DNA of 23,537 nt from UBA2402 sp044371005 (GTDB lineage Bacteria; Planctomycetota; Phycisphaerae; Phycisphaerales; UBA1924). Position 1 is the first letter of the stretch. Each line of letters begins with the position of its first letter. The stretch covers positions 1 through 23,537 of the forward strand of contig JBILUL010000066.1 in assembly GCA_044371005.1 (NCBI GenBank), given 5' to 3'. Shown one piece after another: positions 7,073 through 13,626 of the stretch. The notes beneath the pieces are model-generated. The model was not told where the DNA came from. It saw nothing but the letters and a program-made list of their open reading frames with translations, and searched no databases. A program made the position numbers and the translations under genes.

Positions 7073-7528
7073 TTACGGCCTTGGCGGTTCTTCCTCATCG
7101 GACGCCGACCACGGTACGAAGCCGGGAGGACGCGGTTCGGTGTACGGCGCGCCCTGCTGCACCCAGATCTCAACATCCCGCGTCGCGTCGTACGGCTGCC
7201 CGCACTCCGGGCATGTACCGGCGTGGGAGAGCGTCGAAACATCGTACCCGCAGTGCGTACACAGGCGAAATCGCGAGGCGAAGAGCGCTCGCCGCATCCG
7301 CCGAACACGCCAGTGCCAAAACGGGAGCAGCACGACAACTGGCGTCAGGCCCAACGCGATCGGCACGAGTCGATACGCGCCCCCGCCCGGCAGGCCGAGG
7401 CGCTTGCGCAAGACGAGCCACGCGAGCGCGGCGAGTGCAAAGCCCACCGCGGTCATGGCCCACAACCAAACCGCCCGGCGGATGACCGGCGGTGTCGGCG
7501 GGGCTTCCTCGGGAGTGTGTCCTGACAT
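7073..7528 (-). CDS. Small membrane protein with C-terminal zinc ribbon (paralog of 1842-2231)
   Basis: This is a 151-residue protein from ATG 7528. It has two membrane segments (about 19-40 and 54-72), a basic stretch (WRVRRMRRALFASRFR) and a zinc ribbon with Cys 90 and 93 (CTHCGYD) and Cys 106 and 109 (CPECG), followed by a polar 40-residue tail (PYDATRDVEIWVQQGAPYTE and so on). The spacing of membrane segments, the WH dipeptide, the RR-x-RRA motif and the four Cys match the gene at 1842-2231, so the two are paralogs in the same orientation, each just right of a repeat copy. The function of the family is unknown. Confidence 0.8.
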   Translation of the reverse strand: MSGHTPEEAPPTPPVIRRAVWLWAMTAVGFALAALAWLVLRKRLGLPGGGAYRLVPIALGLTPVVVLLPFWHWRVRRMRRALFASRFRLCTHCGYDVSTLSHAGTCPECGQPYDATRDVEIWVQQGAPYTEPRPPGFVPWSASDEEEPPRP

Positions 7529-7552
7529 GCCGCTGGAATTCTAGCAACCGTG

Positions 7553-7732
7553 GCACCCCGGCTCCGCCGCGTTCACGTTCCTGACCATGACCATCCGCCC
7601 AAGTTTCCGCGGCGAGTTCAAGGCGGGCGAGGGCGGCAAATGGGGGGGCCGGCGGCACCATGGCTCGCTTGATCAACACGCACAGCGAAAGGGGCCGTGG
7701 TCGGATGTCACGACGGCGACGGTGGCGACTCA
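7553..7732 (+). repeat. Dispersed FN3-tail repeat, copy 8
   Basis: This copy runs from the PAAFTFLTMTIRP block through SFRGEFKAGEGGK, a G-run insertion (TGGGGGGGCCGG) that shifts frame, a mutated LINTHSERGPWSD segment, and VTTATVAT. The terminal stop is replaced by GACTCAG, so translation would run into the following gene. It ends about 50 bp before the next gene's start. Confidence 0.85.
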
Positions 7733-7784
7733 GGGAATCGATTCATATGCTTGCCTCGCTGGACTGCGGAAAGGTGTGCAGAGC

Positions 7785-8060
7785 ATGACCATGAGCACGA
7801 CGCAGAATGAGCAACCTCCTCACTCCACGGCTTCATCGCCCGACGAGGCCGGTCTGACCGGGATGCCGACGGGACTCGCGGTGCTTGTTGCCGTTTTCGG
7901 GTTTGTCGTGATGGCGCTCACGCTTCTTGTCAAGTATCTCATCACGGGAACGGCCGTTCGCGACGGCTTGGGGTGGGCGCTGCTTTCGCTCTCAATTGTG
8001 TTTGGGCTCGCGATGCCGATCGCTGTCTGGCGACGGAATCATCGCAAGAAGGAGCAGTAG
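7785..8060 (+). CDS. Small two-pass membrane protein
   Basis: This is a 91-residue protein. A polar N-terminus (MTMSTTQNEQPPHSTASSPD) precedes two hydrophobic segments, GLAVLVAVFGFVVMALTLLV and GLGWALLSLSIVFGLAMPIA, and a basic tail VWRRNHRKKEQ. The upstream frame is open through repeat copy 8, but the conserved repeat ends before this gene. I chose ATG 7785, with GGAAAGG upstream; ATG 7791 is an alternative. It has no zinc ribbon, unlike neighbouring membrane proteins. The positive tail suggests a cytoplasmic C-terminus. Function unknown. Confidence 0.65.
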   Translation: MTMSTTQNEQPPHSTASSPDEAGLTGMPTGLAVLVAVFGFVVMALTLLVKYLITGTAVRDGLGWALLSLSIVFGLAMPIAVWRRNHRKKEQ

Positions 8061-8126
8061 TCCCCTGCCTGCAGGTCAGGCGATTCGAGACGGAAGCCGT
8101 TCGCCACGGGATTGATGTCCATAACC

Positions 8127-8400
8127 CACCCGCTCGCGCTGGTCGAGAGCGGGCAGCGGCTCACGCACCAACCGCGGCTCGTGGATGAATCCACGCCGAC
8201 CCGCCGCGCTCACATTTCTGACCATGACGACCGAGCCGAGTTCAAGGCGGGCGAGGGCGGCCCCAACTTCTGGTGCGCGGGGGGGCCGGGGGGCGGGGGG
8301 TGGGGGGCCGCCGCCAACATTGGCCGCTGTGTCAACACGTTGGGAACGCGGCGAAAAGCAGCTGTAGTTGGAGATCACGATGGCAGCGGTCGCTGCGTGA
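8127..8400 (+). repeat. Dispersed FN3-tail repeat, copy 9 (two internal deletions, G-rich insertion)
   Basis: It begins HPLALVESGQRLTHQPRLVD then ESTPTRRA, and jumps straight to the FLTMTT block. The GAEVWVKLVDAD...TDPA segment is missing, with the junction in a CCGACCC/CGCCGCGC microhomology. A second small deletion joins two GCCGAGTT direct repeats in the KPSFRAEF block. A run of G tracts (8279-8307) interrupts the core. The tail is mutated (GATCACGATGGCAGCGGTCG) and ends in TGA at 8398-8400. It shares the AACACGTTGGG...GCGGCGAAAAG variant with copies 3 and 10. It fills the gap before the gene at 8467. Confidence 0.85.
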
Positions 8401-8466
8401 GCCACTTCGGCATGATCTCACCCGATGGGCAAGATGAACCCCACCTGAGCTTTGTATGATTGCCTG

Positions 8467-8946
8467 ATGAGCGCGAAGCGAGCCGTCATGCAGTGCATTC
8501 AATGGGGTGGCCCGGTTGTGGCCTTGCTCCTGGTGGTGTGGTGGTGGTTCAGCAGGACAACTTGGATCTCCTACACGGGGCCGGGAGACTGGCAATTCAT
8601 GTCGGGGAGTGGCCGTGTCAATATCACCTACTGGCCGGGCACGACCGCACAGGGTCAGCCCATCACCGGCCATCCTCGGCAGAAGGGCTTGCAGGTCACG
8701 AGCACCCCAAGACAGTTGAACTGGTGGTTCGGAGTGCGTTGGGAGTTTGACCACAGGTCCATCAGGATCCCGTTGTGGTTTCCGCTTTTCATCGTCGTCG
8801 GTCTGACCGGGGCCGTCTGGCGCAAAGAAATCACCGGCCGCCGCCGCGCACTCATCGGCCACTGCCCCACGTGCAATTACGACCGCAGAGGCCTTGCGGC
8901 GACTGCTCCATGCCCCGAGTGCGGCGCAACAGGGCAGAAAACCTGA
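8467..8946 (+). CDS. Membrane protein with C-terminal zinc ribbon
   Basis: This is a 159-residue protein. One membrane segment lies at about 14-31 (VVALLLVVWWWFSRTTW), a hydrophilic domain follows at 35-100 (GPGDWQFMSGSGRVNITYWP and so on), a second membrane segment at about 101-118, a basic linker, and a zinc ribbon with Cys 133 and 136 (CPTCNYDRRGL) and Cys 149 and 152 (CPECG). The 65-residue loop between the membrane segments probably faces the periplasm. I chose ATG 8467; an in-frame TTG at 8452 would add five residues. Repeat copy 9 ends 66 bp upstream and copy 10 starts 10 bp after the stop. Function unknown; ribbon type typical of planctomycetes. Confidence 0.75.
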   Translation: MSAKRAVMQCIQWGGPVVALLLVVWWWFSRTTWISYTGPGDWQFMSGSGRVNITYWPGTTAQGQPITGHPRQKGLQVTSTPRQLNWWFGVRWEFDHRSIRIPLWFPLFIVVGLTGAVWRKEITGRRRALIGHCPTCNYDRRGLAATAPCPECGATGQKT

Positions 8947-8956
8947 CCCAGTTCAA

Positions 8957-9166
8957 CCGCACCGACCGACCCCGCCGCGCTGTCGTTCCTGACCATGACC
9001 ACCAAGCCGAGTTTCCACCCCACCCCCCCTCATCCGTTGGAGTCGAGTTCAAGGCGAGCGAGGGCGGCAAAATGGGGGCGGCCGTCTCCATGGCCCGCTG
9101 GATCAACACGTTGGGGGGCGCGGCGAAGAGGGGACGTGGCCCAGGATCATGACGGTGGCGGCGTGA
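8957..9166 (+). repeat. Dispersed FN3-tail repeat, copy 10
   Basis: Homology starts at the APTDPAALSFLTMTTKPSF block and then has a C-rich insertion (CACCCCACCCCCCCTCATCC). It resumes at EFKASEGGK, has ATGGGGGCG before the AVSMARWINT segment, shows the GTTGGGGGGCGCGGCGAAGAGG variant, and ends with a shortened tail and TGA at 9164-9166. The next minus-strand gene stops at 9193. The insertions destroy a continuous frame. Confidence 0.85.
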
Positions 9167-9192
9167 CGCATCGCGGCGATGCTCGGCATGGT

Positions 9193-9714
9193 TCACCACC
9201 AACCCAACTGCCTCCCAAGTAGCGCGGCAAAGATCGCAAGGAACGCGGCGATCCCCGACCATTGGAGCATGAGCACGACGCGCTCGCGCCGTACCCGCGT
9301 GCGCATGTCCGCGTCGGACTCTACAAGCCGGGGATCGCCGCGGCCATCGGGCGCGCCATCTTCATCATGTTCTTCGTCTCCGGCGCCCGCGGCCCGGCCG
9401 TCCGCGCCGTACTCCTCGCCGTCATCGCCGACGACGCGGGCGTTGAGCGTGCCAGCGATCTCGACAACGATCTCGATGAACGACCGCGGCGGACTCTTCG
9501 TCACGATCTCGCCGTCCAGCCAGCACAGCCATGGCGCGTGCTCGGTGCCGCGCGGCTTTTTCATGAGCATGGCATAGTCCAGGCCCAGCCTCTCGTCACG
9601 CTGGAACCGAGCATCGCCGAGCACGACGCACTCGAACTCTTCGCGCGTGATGGGCGGGCCGGAGTCTGGGTCCGACCACTCGGCACGCCGCGTGATGTGG
9701 AGGTCGTAGCCCAT
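9193..9714 (-). CDS. Conserved hypothetical protein of the MGYDLHITR type, with C-terminal membrane anchor
   Basis: This is a 173-residue protein. The start MGYDLHITRRAEWSDPDSGP is an N-terminus I recognise from a widespread group of bacterial hypothetical proteins (MGYDLHIT-x-x-x-W). It supports ATG 9714 over the longer frame, which begins inside repeat copy 11. The first 100 residues form a soluble domain (LCWLDGEIVTKSPPRSFIEI). An acidic low-complexity linker (about 102-125; DDGEEYGADGRAAGAGDEEH) leads to one membrane segment near the end (VLMLQWSGIAAFLAIFAALL). The function of the family is unknown to me. It lies 26 bp after repeat copy 10 and is followed at its 5' side by copy 11. Confidence 0.75.
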   Translation of the reverse strand: MGYDLHITRRAEWSDPDSGPPITREEFECVVLGDARFQRDERLGLDYAMLMKKPRGTEHAPWLCWLDGEIVTKSPPRSFIEIVVEIAGTLNARVVGDDGEEYGADGRAAGAGDEEHDEDGAPDGRGDPRLVESDADMRTRVRRERVVLMLQWSGIAAFLAIFAALLGRQLGWW

Positions 9715-9745
9715 GAATGGGATGATAGTAAGTGATCGGCAGTCT

Positions 9746-9832
9746 GCACCGACCGGCCCCGCCGCGCTCACGTTCCTGACCATGACCACCCGCCCAAGTT
9801 TCCGCGCCGAGTTCAAGGCTTGCGTTGGCGGC
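9746..9832 (+). repeat. FN3-tail repeat, copy 11: left part of a split copy
   Basis: This part is well preserved: APTGPAALTFLTMTTRPSF then RAEFKA, at which point similarity stops (CTTGCGTTGGCGGC versus the usual CGGGCGAGGGCGGC). The missing second half reappears at 10443-10503, on the far side of the ClbS/DfsB-like gene. The 3' end of that gene lies inside this segment. Confidence 0.85.
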
Positions 9833-10394
9833 GCTGGTTCGTGCCCGCTCCAGATGGAAGCGAGGGCTTCTTGGGATCGGGTGTGGCCATGGCGAGGGCC
9901 CGCAGTGTGCGCTGAAAGTGCTTGGATGCCCAGCGATCATGGGCCGCGGTGTTGGCGCGGATGTGCTTGGCGACGCTCCAGGCTTTGCCGCACCACGCGA
10001 AGCGGCCGACCGAGAGCAGATCGGCCTCGGGCATGGTGATGGCCCGCGACCGCAGGGCTTGATGCGCGGCGTTGTAGTCCTTGAGCACGCGCGCGAGCGT
10101 GTGCGAGCGGCGTTTGAGGTGGATCGCCTTGTTCAGCTCGCGCGTCTCCGACCACTTGAAACCCCGTGCTGGGGGCGTCATGGAGTCGAGCGAATCGCCC
10201 AGGGCACACCAGCCCGCGCAGCGCTGCGCCCAGTCGGTCACGTGTGCCACAACGTCCTTGAGCGACCACCCGGCGGAGTTGACGCGAGAGGATGCCCACG
10301 CCTCTGGCGGCACGCGATCGATGAGCCCCAGGAGTCTTGCGTGCTCGGCGTCGATCTCGGCGATGAGTTCGCGGCGTGAAAGGACGGGGGGCAT
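9813..10394 (-). CDS. ClbS/DfsB-like (DUF1706) four-helix protein
   Basis: This is a 193-residue protein. It starts MPPVLSRRELIAEIDAEHAR at ATG 10394, followed by LLGLIDRVPPEAWAS and GWSLKDVVAHVTDWAQRCAG, the typical N-terminal layout of ClbS/DfsB (DUF1706) helical-bundle proteins. The W-S-x-K-D-V-V-A-H-V-x-x-W motif is the conserved H-bearing helix of the wider DinB-like group. ClbS itself protects against colibactin in E. coli; whether this protein detoxifies anything is unknown. The last residues (NQRRQRKP) are read antisense from repeat copy 11, suggesting its C-terminus was altered when it entered that copy. Flanked by the two parts of one repeat. Confidence 0.8.
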   Translation of the reverse strand: MPPVLSRRELIAEIDAEHARLLGLIDRVPPEAWASSRVNSAGWSLKDVVAHVTDWAQRCAGWCALGDSLDSMTPPARGFKWSETRELNKAIHLKRRSHTLARVLKDYNAAHQALRSRAITMPEADLLSVGRFAWCGKAWSVAKHIRANTAAHDRWASKHFQRTLRALAMATPDPKKPSLPSGAGTNQRRQRKP

Positions 10395-10442
10395 GGAAGA
10401 TGGTAGTAGCGAGGCGCGGTGCCGATCGATGTGTGTGCTCAG

Positions 10443-10503
10443 CCGGGTCAACACACGCGGCGAGACGGGGCCGTGGCCCAAGATCACGACGGCGGCGGCT
10501 TAG
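10443..10503 (+). repeat. FN3-tail repeat, copy 12: right part of the split copy
   Basis: This is only the terminal block: RVNTRGETGPWPKITTAAA with TAG at 10501-10503. It complements copy 11, which ends where this segment would begin after a short gap (the GKTAVYMARW portion is missing). The TAG overlaps the stop codon of the minus-strand leucine-rich-repeat gene (TAA, 10502-10500). Confidence 0.8.
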
Positions 10504-11555
10504 CGGGTGACTTTGATGCCCGGCCAGCGGGCTTTGACCGCAGCGACGCCCGCGTCCGTTGCCTTGGTGTCGCGGAGAGAGAGCGCGGTCAGTGATGTGA
10601 GGCCCGAGTCGGCCCGCGCCAGGGCGCGAACTCCCGCGTCTGTCACGGCTGTTGCGCCCAGGTCCAGAGTCTTAAGCGACTTCAGGCCCGTGTCCGTGCG
10701 GGCGAGGTCTGCGACGCCGGTGTCGGTCACTGCCGTGCCGTGGAAGAAGATCGCGTGCAGCGGCGCGAGGCCCGAGTCGGCGCGGGCCGCGGCTTTGGCT
10801 CCCGCATCGGTCACCTGCGAAAAGGCCAGGTTCAGCGTGCGCAGATTCGTGAGGCCCGTGTCCGTGCGGGCAAGGTGCGAGAGCCCCGCGTCGGCCACTT
10901 GCGTGCTGGCGAGGCCGAGCACCGTGAGCCCGTGAACACCCGTGTTCTTTGCTGCCAGATGTTCAATCCCCGCGTCGGTCACCTTGGTGAAACTCAGGTC
11001 GAGCGTGGTCAAGCCCTTGAGCCCCGTGTCCGCACGTGCGAGGTTTTTCACTCCGGCGTCGGTGACCTGCGTGGAGCCGAGATCGAGCAAGGTCAAGCCC
11101 GCAAGGCCCGTGTCCGCGCGGGAGATTGTCTGCACGCCCGCGTCCGTCACCTTCGTGGCCCCAAGGTACAGCGATGTGAGTTGCTTGAGGCCCGTGGTCT
11201 TGCGGGCCAGCGCGGCGACACCCGCATCCGTAACGGGGGTGAGTTGAAGGTACAGCGTGGTCAGCGCGGTCAGGCCCGTGGCAGGGTCAGCAATCCATGC
11301 GGCCCCGGCATCAGAGACAGCCGTGCGCTTGAGATCCAGTTCCGTGACCCGCGCGAACTCGGCAGGGCCCAGCGCAGCGCTGGGAGGAAGTTTGAGGTGC
11401 TCACGGACCTTGGCTTCGATCACCGCGCGTTCCTGCTCGGAAATCGCCTCCAGGAGCGGCGCTTCATTGCGCGACGCGGACGGTGTCGCCGGGGTTGCAG
11501 CCACGCACCCACACCCAACCACGCAGGCGGCCAGCATCGCCAAGACGGTCCTCAT
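10500..11555 (-). CDS. Leucine-rich-repeat lipoprotein
   Basis: This is a 351-residue exported protein. The signal peptide MRTVLAMLAACVVGC has a lipobox with Cys 15, chosen as start ATG 11555 with GGAG upstream; longer frames add unlikely residues. Residues about 65-350 are roughly ten leucine-rich repeats of 28 residues with consensus TDAGV-x-x-LAR-x-DTGL-x-x-LT-x-LDLG-x-T-x-V. They are so regular that an 84-bp DNA periodicity is visible. TDAG-type LRR proteins are abundant in planctomycetes and are thought to be protein-binding scaffolds; the partner is unknown. It is probably anchored to a membrane through lipid. It is divergent from the lipoprotein gene at 11681. Confidence 0.85.
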   Translation of the reverse strand: MRTVLAMLAACVVGCGCVAATPATPSASRNEAPLLEAISEQERAVIEAKVREHLKLPPSAALGPAEFARVTELDLKRTAVSDAGAAWIADPATGLTALTTLYLQLTPVTDAGVAALARKTTGLKQLTSLYLGATKVTDAGVQTISRADTGLAGLTLLDLGSTQVTDAGVKNLARADTGLKGLTTLDLSFTKVTDAGIEHLAAKNTGVHGLTVLGLASTQVADAGLSHLARTDTGLTNLRTLNLAFSQVTDAGAKAAARADSGLAPLHAIFFHGTAVTDTGVADLARTDTGLKSLKTLDLGATAVTDAGVRALARADSGLTSLTALSLRDTKATDAGVAAVKARWPGIKVTR

Positions 11556-11680
11556 GGGGGAATCGTACTCCCCGGGGCGTGGAGTGAGACGGCGCCAGCC
11601 GCGTGCGCAGCACATGACCGATGCCTTGCAGTATCGTGTTCAAGGACGAACTGTCGAGTGGGCACAAGCGTACAGCACCC

Positions 11681-12763
11681 ATGGCTCGCACTCTTTCGTG
11701 GTACGCTTTGTTTCCCTTCGTGCTGAGTGCTGGATGTTCGAGCCCGCCGGCCGATGAGCCGGTGATTGTGCCCTCGCACGTGCAGCCAGTCGCGAAGACC
11801 TCGGTCCGGATGGAGGCGTTCTCTGGCTTCATCGGCGGTCGCTGGAAGATGACCACGCTGGCGGGGACGGACACCTATGACACCTGGTACTGGGGACCGG
11901 AGCGCAACTCGATCCGAAAAATGACCGCAGGCACCGCCCCCAGCGGTGAGCCATGGCACGCCATGTCCGTGTTCTTCTGGCACCCTGGCCGCAAAGAGGT
12001 GCGCACGCTCTCTGTGAGCCCCGCGTTCCGCGGCGTAAGCGAGGGCACGTTCACGTTTGACGGCCAGAAGGCCGCCGGCCTCATCGATATGCATCAGACC
12101 ACCGGCCACCGTGTGTTGGGCAAGCGCTGGACCTTCGAAGGCCCCGACAGGTACCACGATGAACTGCTGGACAAGGTTCCCGAGGGCTTTTCACTCCAGA
12201 ACGAGTGGCGCCGCTTCCGCGTCGAGGCGCCCAGCGAGGACGAGCTCGCCGCGGAGCGCACCCGCACGGCCGCGGCAAGGCCCTCGGAGTTCATCAAGCC
12301 CCTCGAGCGGCTCCTGGGCCACATCTGGGAGGGCAAGGCCGTGCTCGAGGTCGCTGCCCCACCGCCCGCCGACACCCTGCCCACAACACGCACCACCTTC
12401 GAGTATGTGCCGGATGCGGACGCGATCTACGGCCGCGTGCAGACGCTCGATGCCGATGGCACGCCTTCTCACTCGATGGACCTGTATCTCTACCACCACA
12501 CCGGCGCGCGGGTGCTGCGCTGCCTCGCGCTCGCGAACAGCAACGACGGCGATGGGGTTGTCTACGAGGGCGATATCACGCCGGGAGACAACGGACGCTG
12601 GCTCCGTCTCGACCTCCGGGCGCACCAGTCAAGCGGTGTCTCCACGATCGAAGCTCGGATCGACTTTGAGCCGCCCGGCAGCGTGCGCTTCCGAGCGTGG
12701 AGCACCGAAGGCAAGGATCGCATCTTGATCTTCGATCATGTCCAGTCTGAAGCCACGAAGTAG
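11681..12763 (+). CDS. Lipoprotein with two tandem DUF1579-like domains
   Basis: This is a 360-residue protein. The signal peptide MARTLSWYALFPFVLSAGC has its lipobox Cys at 19, supporting ATG 11681. The mature part holds two related beta-rich regions. The first (about 45-160) reads FSGFIGGRWKM...YDTWYWGPERNSIRKM...VFFWHPGRKEVRTLSVS and GVSEGTFTFDGQ. The second (about 215-355) reads LERLLGHIWEGKAVLE...FEYVPDADAIYGRV...LYLYHHTGARVLRCLA and VVYEGDITPGDN. This pattern (G-x-W, then a self-description such as xYWGP, then WHP) resembles the lipocalin-like DUF1579 group, but the assignment is by eye. The acidic Glu/Arg-rich linker (about 205-220) separates the domains. It is divergent from the LRR gene over 125 bp. 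Confidence 0.7.
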   Translation: MARTLSWYALFPFVLSAGCSSPPADEPVIVPSHVQPVAKTSVRMEAFSGFIGGRWKMTTLAGTDTYDTWYWGPERNSIRKMTAGTAPSGEPWHAMSVFFWHPGRKEVRTLSVSPAFRGVSEGTFTFDGQKAAGLIDMHQTTGHRVLGKRWTFEGPDRYHDELLDKVPEGFSLQNEWRRFRVEAPSEDELAAERTRTAAARPSEFIKPLERLLGHIWEGKAVLEVAAPPPADTLPTTRTTFEYVPDADAIYGRVQTLDADGTPSHSMDLYLYHHTGARVLRCLALANSNDGDGVVYEGDITPGDNGRWLRLDLRAHQSSGVSTIEARIDFEPPGSVRFRAWSTEGKDRILIFDHVQSEATK

Positions 12764-12775
12764 TGGTCACGCGCC

Positions 12776-13147
12776 ACGCCCTCGCGCACCTTCTTGCGAC
12801 GAAGGCCTGCGCGGGCAGAACGGTTCACGCACCAAGTGCGGCCCAGCGCAGTGCCGAGAGGTGAACCCGATGAGTCCACGCCGAGGAGCCTCGCCCAACC
12901 CGCGGCCGTGCTCGGGGCCGAGGTGTTGTTGAAACTGGTGCGCCCTCAATGCCAACACGCCCGCGCCGATCACCCCGCCGGTGAACTAGGCAGTTTCACG
13001 TTCCTGACCATGACGACCAAACCGAGTTTCGCGCCGAGTTCAAGGCGAGCGAAGGCGGCAAACCAATTTCTCTAGAGGCGGTTGAGTCAACACGTGGACT
13101 GAAAATATCCGTGGTCGACGATCACGATCGCGAAGGCCGCGGCGTGA
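12776..13147 (+). repeat. Dispersed FN3-tail repeat, copy 13 (longest, heavily mutated)
   Basis: All blocks can be followed: a degraded PLALVESGQ region, GGTTCACGCACCAAGTGCGG, the DESTP region, the VLGAEV region (GCTCGGGGCCGAGGTG), NTPAPI-PAG with an insertion, FTFLTMTTKPSF, APSSRRAKAAN in a shifted frame, a mutated GAGTCAACACGTGGACTGAAA segment and a tail GATCACGATCGCGAAGGCCG ending in TGA at 13145-13147. It fills the 408-bp gap between the genes at 12763 and 13172 and has many frame breaks. Confidence 0.8.
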
Positions 13148-13171
13148 TGAGTGCCCGAAGCATCTGCGACC

Positions 13172-13555
13172 CTACGCGCCATTGATCAGTTTCGAGGGCC
13201 AACCGATGCGGATCAGAAGTCCGTCCGGTCCGGCAATTCCAACTTCGTAGATGCCCCATTCGCGGTGGCGAAGAATCCCGCCGGGACGGATGATCAGGTC
13301 GTCAACGCGAGCGGCGATCTCAGCAACTTGCGGCGTGCGGATGAACACACCGAAGGGGTTGTTGTCCGACGGTACGCGCCAGGGGCCCTTGCCCGCTTGA
13401 GTCAGATGCACCTCGCAACCCCAGCCGGTCATGATGATGTACTGAGTGTCGCCACCCGTGCGAATGAACCCGAGGCGCTCCCAGAACGGCACAGCAGACG
13501 GCAAGTCATTGCTGGGAACAATGGCGAAGGCGCCGACAGTTGGGGCCGTGGACAT
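13172..13555 (-). CDS. Glyoxalase/bleomycin-resistance (VOC) superfamily protein
   Basis: This is a 127-residue protein, the usual length for a single VOC subunit. It starts MSTAPTVGAFAIVPSNDLPS followed by AVPFWERLGFIRTGGDTQYI, the typical first beta-alpha-beta-beta unit. MTGWGCEVHLTQAG and VFIRTPQVAEIAARVDDLII follow, and the protein ends in GPDGLLIRIGWPSKL (the characteristic DPDGNLI-like strand). It resembles the bleomycin-binding resistance branch rather than glyoxalase I, because few metal-ligand positions are visible. The substrate is not deducible. Its stop lies 25 bp after repeat copy 13. Confidence 0.85.
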   Translation of the reverse strand: MSTAPTVGAFAIVPSNDLPSAVPFWERLGFIRTGGDTQYIIMTGWGCEVHLTQAGKGPWRVPSDNNPFGVFIRTPQVAEIAARVDDLIIRPGGILRHREWGIYEVGIAGPDGLLIRIGWPSKLINGA

Positions 13556-13626
13556 CTGCGTGCTCCTTGGTTGCTGCAGCGACGTGGAGGATCCGCCAGA
13601 TCACGCCGACGGCGCAGCATGATAGA

